DNA from: Flavobacteriaceae bacterium
GTDB taxonomy: Bacteria; Bacteroidota; Bacteroidia; Flavobacteriales; Flavobacteriaceae
NCBI GenBank assembly: GCA_002713705.1
Contig: PAUJ01000018.1
Coordinates: forward strand, 1-7,147
Length of the DNA stretch: 7,147 nt
Reading direction: 5' to 3'
Shown: one piece after another, positions 1-5,545 of the stretch
Numbering within the stretch: position 1 is the stretch's first letter
Layout: each line of letters opens with the position of its first letter
The notes under the pieces: generated by a model
What the model saw: only the letters and a program-made list of their open reading frames with translations
What the model was told of the DNA's origin: nothing
Databases searched by the model: none
Made by a program: the position numbers and the translations under genes

Positions 1-319
1 GACCCATCGGACCGCCAGGACCAGTTGCACCTTTAGCACCTTGAGCACCAGTACCACCTTGTGGACCTTGACCACCTTTAGAACCTTGAGCACCGCCAGG
101 ACCAGTTGAACCTTTAGGACCTTGTGGACCCATCGGACCGCCAGGACCAGTTGCACCTTTAGAACCTTGAGCACCAGTACCACCTTGTGGACCTAACGTA
201 CCTTTTATACCTTGTGGACCTTGACCACCTTGAGCACCTTGAGCACCGCCAGGACCAGTTGAACCTTTAGGACCTTGTAGACCCATCGGACCGCCTGGGC
301 CAGTTGCACCTTTAGGACC
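1..319 (-). repeat. Segmental DNA duplications within the collagen-coding repeat
   Basis: Bases 1-68 recur at 127-194 with a single mismatch (offset 126, 14 triplets). A block starting at 88 ('gagcaccgccaggaccag...') recurs at 241 with few differences (offset 153, 17 triplets), so the Met-containing GPM triplet appears at 5, 131 and 284. All offsets are multiples of nine, so glycine phase is kept. Synonymous bases match too, which points to duplication at DNA level rather than only protein-level constraint. Confidence 0.75.
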
Positions 320-2557
320 TTGTGGGCCTTGAGCACCAGGACCTCCTTGAGCACCAGTACCACCTTGAGCACCACCGCCACCTTGAGCACCACCGCCACC
401 TTGAGCACCAGTATTACCTTTAGCACCTTGAGCACCAGTACCACCTTGTGGGCCAGTTGCACCTTTATTACCTTGAGAACCTTGTGGTCCAGCATTACCT
501 TTAGTACCTTGACCACCTTGTGGACCAGCTGCACCAGTACCACCCTGAGCACCTTGACCACCTTGAGCACCTTTTGCACCTTGTGGACCAGTTAAACCTC
601 TTGGGCCTATTGCACCAGTATCACCTTGTGGACCAGTAATACCCTTTTGACCTTGAGGACCTTGTGGTCCCTGAGCTCCTTGAATACCTTGATCTCCTTG
701 ACCACCAGTACCACCCTTTTGACCTTTAGCACCTTGAGCACCAGTACCACCTTGTGGACCAGTTGCACCTTTAGGGCCAGTACCACCTTGTGGTCCAGTA
801 TTACCTTTAGGACCTTGAGCACCTTGAGCACCTTGTGGACCTTGAGCACCAGTACCACCTTGTGGACCTAATGAACCTTTAACACCTTGGTCACCTTGTG
901 GACCTGTATTACCTTTTTGACCTTTTGCACCATCTACAGCAACACCTGCAACTCCTTGTGGGCCTTTAGCACCAGTTGCACCTTTTGGTCCTGTAATAGT
1001 ATCACCTTGAGCACCTTGAGCACCAGTTGCACCCTTTTGACCAGTACCGCCTTGTGGACCAGTTGCACCTTTAGGGCCTTGAGCACCTAAATCTCCTTGA
1101 CCACCTGTATTACCTTTAGGGCCTTGAGCACCTTGAGCACCTTTAGCACCATCACTACCATTTATACCATCAGGGCCTTGGTTACCTTGAGGACCAGTTG
1201 CACCTTTAGAACCTTGAGCACCAGTTCCACCTTGTGGACCTGTATTACCTTTTTGACCTGTTGCACCTTTTCCACCTTGTGCTCCAATATCTCCTTGTGG
1301 TCCAGTTGCGCCTTTAGCACCATTTGAACCATTTGAACCAGCAGGACCTTGTGCACCAGTTGCACCTTTAGCACCATTACTACCATTTATACCGTCTGTA
1401 CCTTGTGCTCCAGTATTACCTTTAGCACCTTGAGCACCAGTACCACCTTGTGGACCAGTTGCACCTTTAGAGCCAGTATTACCTTGTGGACCCTGAGCAC
1501 CTCTGTCACCTTTAGTACCTTGGCCACCTTGTGGACCTTGCGCACCTAAATCACCTTGTGGACCAGTTGCACCAGTACCACCCTGAGCACCACCTCCACC
1601 TTGAGAACCAGTAACACCTTTTTGACCTTGGCCACCTTGTGCACCAATAGCACCTTTATCACCTTGATCTCCTTGTGGGCCTAATTCACCTTTTTGACCT
1701 TTTCCACCTTGTGGACCTAAATCTCCTTGTGGACCTAAATTACCTTTAGGACCTTGTGGTCCAGTATTACCTTTAGCACCTTGAGCACCAGTACCTCCTT
1801 GTGGACCAGTTGCACCTTTAGGACCTTGTGCACCTTGTGCACCTTGAGTACCTTGAGCACCAGTACCACCTTGTGGACCTAATGTACCTTTATCACCTTG
1901 TGGACCTTGTGGCCCAACAGCACCAGTACTTCCTTTAAGACCAGTATCACCTTGTGGACCAGTTGCACCTTTTTGACCTTGGGCTCCACCAGCACCTTGG
2001 CCACCTTGACCGCCCTGAGAACCTTGTGGACCAGTTGCACCTTTAGGACCTTGGGCACCTTGATCACCTTGTGGACCTTGTGGACCCGGAGGACCTACGT
2101 CTCCTCTAGAGTTTTGGGTACCTTGAATTCCTTGTAAACCTTGTTCACCCTTTGTACCTTGAGATCCTTTTGAACCGTCATTACCATCAGTACCATCAGT
2201 ACCAGCAGCTCCTTTTTCACCTTGTGGACCAGTTGCACCTTTTTGACCTTGAGAACCAGCACCACCTTGTGGACCAGTTGTACCTTTTATACCTTGATCG
2301 CCTTTAGGGCCAGTTCCACCAGGGTTACCTTGTTCACCTTGAAGACCTTGATCTCCTTTTTCACCTTGAGAGCCACCTCCACCTTGAGAGCCTCCAGTAC
2401 CTTTTTCACCTTTTTGTCCTTGAGCACCATCAGCCCCATCAAGCGGTGCTGCAGTGTTTTTCCATAACCCAGAAGATGAGTCATAGTATAAATAGTCACC
2501 ATTTTGTTCACTGGTGATTAAAATTTCTTGGATCTGTTTTAATTTTAGTCTAGACAT
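1..2557 (-). CDS. Giant collagen-like phage fibre/structural protein (partial, C-terminus outside window)
   Basis: The frame is open from the ATG at 2557-2555 to the left edge, giving 852 codons with no stop, so the C-terminus is missing. I read every codon. Residues 1-40 are a non-collagen head (MSRLKLKQIQ..., then NGDYLYYDSSSGLWKN at 19-34) resembling heads of marine phage fibre proteins; it probably anchors the fibre to the virion. Gly-X-Y repeats begin at residue 41 and continue to the edge, mainly GPQ, GAQ, GAT, GPK, GAK, GNT and GGT. No Cys, His, Phe, Tyr or Trp occurs in the repeat. Proline sits mostly in X; Y-position proline occurs only about three times, so hydroxyproline cannot be the main stabiliser. 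Several KGD/KGE sequences, known to stabilise bacterial triple helices, are present. Glycine is nearly always coded GGT. The three flaws are N for G at 149, and five-residue units at 518-522 and 538-542. No Shine-Dalgarno is visible. The expected product is a trimeric triple-helical rod on the particle; its exact position (tail fibre, whisker or head decoration) is unknown. Confidence 0.9.
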   Translation of the reverse strand, partial: MSRLKLKQIQEILITSEQNGDYLYYDSSSGLWKNTAAPLDGADGAQGQKGEKGTGGSQGGGGSQGEKGDQGLQGEQGNPGGTGPKGDQGIKGTTGPQGGAGSQGQKGATGPQGEKGAAGTDGTDGNDGSKGSQGTKGEQGLQGIQGTQNSRGDVGPPGPQGPQGDQGAQGPKGATGPQGSQGGQGGQGAGGAQGQKGATGPQGDTGLKGSTGAVGPQGPQGDKGTLGPQGGTGAQGTQGAQGAQGPKGATGPQGGTGAQGAKGNTGPQGPKGNLGPQGDLGPQGGKGQKGELGPQGDQGDKGAIGAQGGQGQKGVTGSQGGGGAQGGTGATGPQGDLGAQGPQGGQGTKGDRGAQGPQGNTGSKGATGPQGGTGAQGAKGNTGAQGTDGINGSNGAKGATGAQGPAGSNGSNGAKGATGPQGDIGAQGGKGATGQKGNTGPQGGTGAQGSKGATGPQGNQGPDGINGSDGAKGAQGAQGPKGNTGGQGDLGAQGPKGATGPQGGTGQKGATGAQGAQGDTITGPKGATGAKGPQGVAGVAVDGAKGQKGNTGPQGDQGVKGSLGPQGGTGAQGPQGAQGAQGPKGNTGPQGGTGPKGATGPQGGTGAQGAKGQKGGTGGQGDQGIQGAQGPQGPQGQKGITGPQGDTGAIGPRGLTGPQGAKGAQGGQGAQGGTGAAGPQGGQGTKGNAGPQGSQGNKGATGPQGGTGAQGAKGNTGAQGGGGAQGGGGAQGGTGAQGGPGAQGPQGPKGATGPGGPMGLQGPKGSTGPGGAQGAQGGQGPQGIKGTLGPQGGTGAQGSKGATGPGGPMGPQGPKGSTGPGGAQGSKGGQGPQGGTGAQGAKGATGPGGPMG
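2..2437 (-). repeat. Gly-X-Y collagen triple-helix repeat domain
   Basis: Residues 41-852 of the collagen-like protein consist of 267 three-residue units plus two five-residue units (267 x 3 + 10 = 811 residues before the last visible glycine). This arithmetic agrees with the glycine phase at both ends. In one of the 267 triplets the glycine is replaced by asparagine. On the plus strand the repeat appears as 'acc' every nine bases. At the usual rise of a collagen helix this is a rod of well over 200 nm if fully folded, before counting the missing part; that length is an inference. Confidence 0.93.
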
Positions 2558-2652
2558 TAAATACAGTTTGTATTTTTAATTATATGTTACGCGTTAATGT
2601 ATATATCAGTTTTCTTTTAAGCTTGGTTCTATTTTTACATGAAATTTTTAAG
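2558..2652 (-). promoter_or_regulatory. AT-rich leader of the collagen-like gene with TATAAT-like box
   Basis: This 95-base gap separates the third glycosyltransferase from the collagen-like gene. It has no GC-rich hairpin, so read-through from upstream is possible. On the minus strand it holds TATAAT (2584-2579) inside the 12-mer ATATAATTAAAA (2585-2574), and the 9-mer TGATATATA (2608-2600). Both also occur upstream of the DUF2827 gene. There is no convincing -35 box. Two copies of TAAAAATA (2637-2630 and 2578-2571) are one base from the T4 late promoter TATAAATA; the first would give a plausible leader of about 65 bases. No ribosome binding site is seen before the ATG at 2557. Which motif is used cannot be decided here. 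Confidence 0.35.
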
Positions 2653-3447
2653 TTAATAATCCCAAATACCATGATAATGACATCTGAGATAAAAACCATC
2701 ATTTATTAGCATACCGTCGCCCTCTTTTCTAATGCCTCTTGCAAAAATAGTATCTTCCGATATACCTCCTGCTTTAGGATCTGATTGATGGTCTTTCCAA
2801 ACAGTTTTACAATCCCATCTATGAACAGTAGCCCATGTTGTAGATTGTACATGTTTATCAGGTTCATTCATAGAGTATTTTTGCCATTTACTCTTAAGAC
2901 CTTCAACTTTAAATGATTCTCCCCTAGGGCCAAATGTTTGTTGACTTTCTTTATTCTCTAACCATTTATTCATAGCTATATTTTCAATCCAATGGGTCAT
3001 TGCTCCCCATTTAAAATCTTTATCTGGATTTTGCTTTGTCATAGCATTCCAATGACCTTTAATTATTTTAGAAGCATTAGGCATTAAGAAATCATCTGAA
3101 TCTAAATATGCATGTAGAAAACCTTCTGCTATAGTTCTAGCAACTTGTCTAGGTAAACCTCTATAGTATTGCATAGTAGAACCTTCTATATTCTCATACA
3201 TTTTAGGAGTATCTTTATCAACAAAACAATATTTTACTGAAGGTTCCTTTTTAAAATGTTTGTAATAAAGTCTATGTGTTATTTCGCAACCATCTGAAGC
3301 TATCACTAATTGTGTTCTAGGATCTAATTTATTTATAGCTAAAAAAGATTTTACAGCTCTAATAAATTTCTTATCTGCATTTGCTCTACTACCTTCGTAT
3401 TCTCCAAGGTATGATTGCATTATCCATGTAATATCGTATTTAAACAT
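2653..3447 (-). CDS. GT2-like (GT-A fold) glycosyltransferase, DSDD motif
   Basis: A 264-residue protein, predicted to move a sugar from a nucleotide-sugar to an unknown acceptor in the cytoplasm of the infected cell. The N-terminus (residues 6-54) has the first half of a GT-A fold: a strand, the segment SYLGEYEGSR, a helix with KFIRAVKSFLA, then a strand ending in VIASDGC. The metal/nucleotide-binding motif is YLDSDD at 114-119. A GISEDT segment at 228-233 fits the position of the catalytic acidic residue in GT2 enzymes. There is no signal peptide or membrane segment. Its ATG follows the previous gene's TAA after two bases, so translation is probably coupled. The length is that of a compact single-domain GT2. 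The family call is good; donor and acceptor are unknown. Confidence 0.8.
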   Translation of the reverse strand: MFKYDITWIMQSYLGEYEGSRANADKKFIRAVKSFLAINKLDPRTQLVIASDGCEITHRLYYKHFKKEPSVKYCFVDKDTPKMYENIEGSTMQYYRGLPRQVARTIAEGFLHAYLDSDDFLMPNASKIIKGHWNAMTKQNPDKDFKWGAMTHWIENIAMNKWLENKESQQTFGPRGESFKVEGLKSKWQKYSMNEPDKHVQSTTWATVHRWDCKTVWKDHQSDPKAGGISEDTIFARGIRKEGDGMLINDGFYLRCHYHGIWDY

Positions 3448-3449
3448 AA

Positions 3450-4199
3450 TTATAGATTTTTTGTTGCTTCAGTAGTTCCAAAGACTCTATTATCCCATCC
3501 GATATGTCTTACGTATCCATCTTCATCATTCTTTGATAAAGACACTACCATGAAGCCCAGTTTAGCATATACCATATCTATAAGATGTTCATGTACTAAT
3601 TTATTGTAATTTCCATTTATAGGGTCTAATAGCCAGTCTGATTTTCTTTTTAAACCTGGATTAGATGAGAACCCTTGATAGTCTATTACTCTAAGAGGTT
3701 CAGCATCCTTTCTATTAACTTGGTATGATTTAGGTATTACTCTTCTAACACTAACACCACCAGGTAAAGTAAAGACTCTCTTTTCAATATCATTAAGTAT
3801 TTTATCAGATTTTGGTCTTATCCAAGCTTGTATAACTTTAGGTTGAGTTTCTAGTATCTTTATTGAATCTTCAATAAAACCACCTCTATAGAATTCCCAA
3901 TCATCTTCGCTATGGAAAATATATTCTGTATTAATGTTCTGGTATAATTTATCTATAGAACCAAACATTCCTAAATTCTCTTCATTAAGTATTAACTTAA
4001 ATCTAGAATCCCACTTAGTTTCATTTATGCTTTTTAACTCTTCCCATATTTTAGGGTCACATGAGTCTTCTATAATTAACCACTCCTTTATTGGGTATTC
4101 ATTAAATTTAATAAAGCTATCAACTGTTTGCTGTAGAAGATCCATTCTTCCGCAACTTGTTAAAGCAAATGTTACTTCATGTATTTTAGTTTCTTCCAT
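3450..4199 (-). CDS. GT2-like (GT-A fold) glycosyltransferase, SEDDW motif
   Basis: A 249-residue protein when started at ATG 4199, which lies one base after the TAA of the upstream gene (TAA-A-ATG). An ATG at 4229 would add ten residues and overlap that gene by 29 bases. I prefer 4199 because the GT-A fold begins just after it (VTFALTSCGRMDLL at 9-22), although neither start has a good ribosome binding site. Fold landmarks are the first strand with TSCGR at 14-18, IIEDSCD at 42-48, LNEENLG at 71-77 (the N-x-x-N-x-G type turn of GT2 enzymes) and a DxD-like HSEDDW at 96-101. No signal peptide or transmembrane helix is seen. It lies between two other glycosyltransferases and probably acts in the same glycan or on the same acceptor. 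The substrate cannot be read from the sequence. Confidence 0.8.
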   Translation of the reverse strand: MEETKIHEVTFALTSCGRMDLLQQTVDSFIKFNEYPIKEWLIIEDSCDPKIWEELKSINETKWDSRFKLILNEENLGMFGSIDKLYQNINTEYIFHSEDDWEFYRGGFIEDSIKILETQPKVIQAWIRPKSDKILNDIEKRVFTLPGGVSVRRVIPKSYQVNRKDAEPLRVIDYQGFSSNPGLKRKSDWLLDPINGNYNKLVHEHLIDMVYAKLGFMVVSLSKNDEDGYVRHIGWDNRVFGTTEATKNL

Positions 4200-4200
4200 T

Positions 4201-5436
4201 TTATTTGTATAAATTTGTTCTCCAATCATATTCGTAACTTAAATCTTTATTTTCTCTATTATGTTTTAAGTCATCTATAAGTGTAGTGTATAAATCAATA
4301 AGTCCTTTATTATATGTTGTATATCTTTCTAAAACCCTTTCGCTATTTTCATTATATTTTTCTAGATTTACATCGTGGTTTTCAATAGCATACTTTAATT
4401 CTTCTGCTCCAGCGTGTATATCAAAACCTTGATAATAATATCCTGCATCAGCTAACATTTCAGCATTATGTATAAGAGGATATTGTAGATATAACGCGTC
4501 TAGGTATGCGTAGTTTAAAGGATTATGCCATTGGTGTGAAACTACAATATCAGCATGTAGAGCTAACGTAGGTATTACTGACATACGACCATGGCATCTT
4601 AATTCTGTACTTCCGGGTTTTGCAATATCTAAATTTTTAATTATACTTTTCCAATAACTATTTTTAATTAAGTGCATAGAGCTCATAACGTTAAGTGCTC
4701 CAATACCCCTACCTGCTCTTTTAACTAGGTCTACAATCATTATAGGAATTGTTGCATACTTTACAACGTTATGGTTAGGCTCCATTATACAATATCTTAA
4801 ATTGTCTTTATTGTTTCTAGGAGTATAAAGAGGAAATCCATGTTTTTTAATTGTATATTTTCCAGAATTTAATCTGGCTTGAAATTTATTACAATCTCTA
4901 TCTAAAAAATAAGGATCCCATACAAATGGAACTGGAATTACTTTTTCTACAGGTATATCATAAAGAACAGCATAATAACTTTTATTTTGAATACCTTGTT
5001 GAGGAACGTACCATACCTCATCAATACATCCTCTTTGATAAGCGCTCTCTCCTGTTTGCGCTAAATTTCCTTTTGGAAATATAGATCTTTCCATATCTAT
5101 AACATAGTTATTACCACAATGGTATTTTACAACTCTTCTTCTAGGATCTACTTGCTTCCATTTTTTTACATAATCAGTTTCAAATGAAGTACCTAACATT
5201 ATCATTAAGTCTATATTACGTTGAGCATCTTCATACTTCTTAGTTGGGAATTCTTTTATATCAAAATCAACGTTATCTTGAGTAATTTTAGACAGAGCTT
5301 TACCTGTATCTAATATAGTTACAGTGTGCCCAGTTTCTCTTAAAGCTTTTGATAAAAAGATAGCATTAAGTTTAATGCCGTTAGTCCAGATAGACTCATT
5401 TTCTTTAGTAATACCTATTGTAATCCCTATGCGCAT
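4201..5436 (-). CDS. DUF2827-family glycosyltransferase-like protein
   Basis: A 411-residue protein starting MRIGITIGITKENESIW. I recognise it as DUF2827-like by the opening MRIGI...SIWTNGIKLN (1-24), the central EPNHNVVKY...P segment (219-231), SHQWHNPLNYAYLDALY at 300-316, YPLIHN at 319-324 and the GYYYQGFD segment at 332-339. Family members are GT-B-like and often lie in bacterial glycosylation clusters and phage genomes; the reaction has rarely been defined. The N-terminal half (1-200) and C-terminal half (about 210-390) would form the two Rossmann-like domains, with the HQW...LNY stretch near the nucleotide-sugar site. The length is close to full for the family. It is first in the block after a terminator, and its stop is one base from the next start. 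No Shine-Dalgarno is visible. The family call rests on remembered motifs, not on a search. Confidence 0.78.
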   Translation of the reverse strand: MRIGITIGITKENESIWTNGIKLNAIFLSKALRETGHTVTILDTGKALSKITQDNVDFDIKEFPTKKYEDAQRNIDLMIMLGTSFETDYVKKWKQVDPRRRVVKYHCGNNYVIDMERSIFPKGNLAQTGESAYQRGCIDEVWYVPQQGIQNKSYYAVLYDIPVEKVIPVPFVWDPYFLDRDCNKFQARLNSGKYTIKKHGFPLYTPRNNKDNLRYCIMEPNHNVVKYATIPIMIVDLVKRAGRGIGALNVMSSMHLIKNSYWKSIIKNLDIAKPGSTELRCHGRMSVIPTLALHADIVVSHQWHNPLNYAYLDALYLQYPLIHNAEMLADAGYYYQGFDIHAGAEELKYAIENHDVNLEKYNENSERVLERYTTYNKGLIDLYTTLIDDLKHNRENKDLSYEYDWRTNLYK

Positions 5437-5474
5437 AGTTAAATGTTTTAATTATATTCTATATATCATGCAAA
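5437..5474 (-). promoter_or_regulatory. Candidate promoter/leader of the glycosyltransferase block
   Basis: Between the terminator and the ATG at 5436 the minus strand contains TATAAT (5456-5451) within the 12-mer ATATAATTAAAA (5457-5446), preceded by TGATATATA (5468-5460). The same two words occur before the collagen-like gene. There is no good -35 match, and a start about seven bases downstream of TATAAT would leave a leader of only a few bases. A new transcription start is expected here because a strong terminator lies immediately upstream. Confidence 0.4.
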
Positions 5475-5503
5475 TAAAAAAGGGTCCCGCTAGGGGACCC
5501 TTT
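5475..5503 (-). terminator. Rho-independent terminator of the fibre gene
   Basis: On the minus strand AAAGGGTCCC (5503-5494), loop CTAGC (5493-5489) and GGGACCCTTT (5488-5479) form a perfect 10-bp stem with a GC-rich core, followed by a run of T (TTTTTTA, 5481-5475). It lies about 40 bases beyond the stop of the repetitive fibre gene and separates it from the glycosyltransferase block. The reverse direction has only a weak T run. Confidence 0.88.
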
Positions 5504-5545
5504 AAAATTTCTAAGTGAACTTAGACTTTTAGATAAACTTAGCTA

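Noticed and set aside
205..1386. Open frames on both strands coding low-complexity proteins rich in KVLKV or STLSTST
   Set aside because: They are out-of-frame readings of the collagen repeat; the nine-base period makes stop codons rare in other frames. The same holds for similar frames up to 2511.
1..2437. CRISPR array or minisatellite because of the dense short repeats
   Set aside because: The repeats have no constant unit with unique spacers, and every spacing keeps one continuous Gly-X-Y reading frame.
1..2557. A frameshifted or decayed collagen gene
   Set aside because: The frame was read codon by codon without a stop, and the glycine phase at both ends agrees with just two five-residue units.
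2590..2605. Near-palindrome around ACGCGT as an operator
   Set aside because: The outer bases are not symmetric and there is no second copy; too little to call.
4200..4229. Upstream ATG at 4229 as the start of the middle glycosyltransferase
   Set aside because: It would add ten residues before the fold and overlap the upstream gene; ATG 4199 is placed one base after the upstream stop. It is not excluded.
3415..5084. Plus-strand open frames at 3415-3609, 3934-4212 and 4851-5084
   Set aside because: They lie wholly or almost wholly inside well-supported minus-strand glycosyltransferase genes and show no recognisable protein features.
5324..5518. Plus-strand open frame crossing the terminator
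   Set aside because: It overlaps the DUF2827 gene start and reads through the hairpin; the product looks random.
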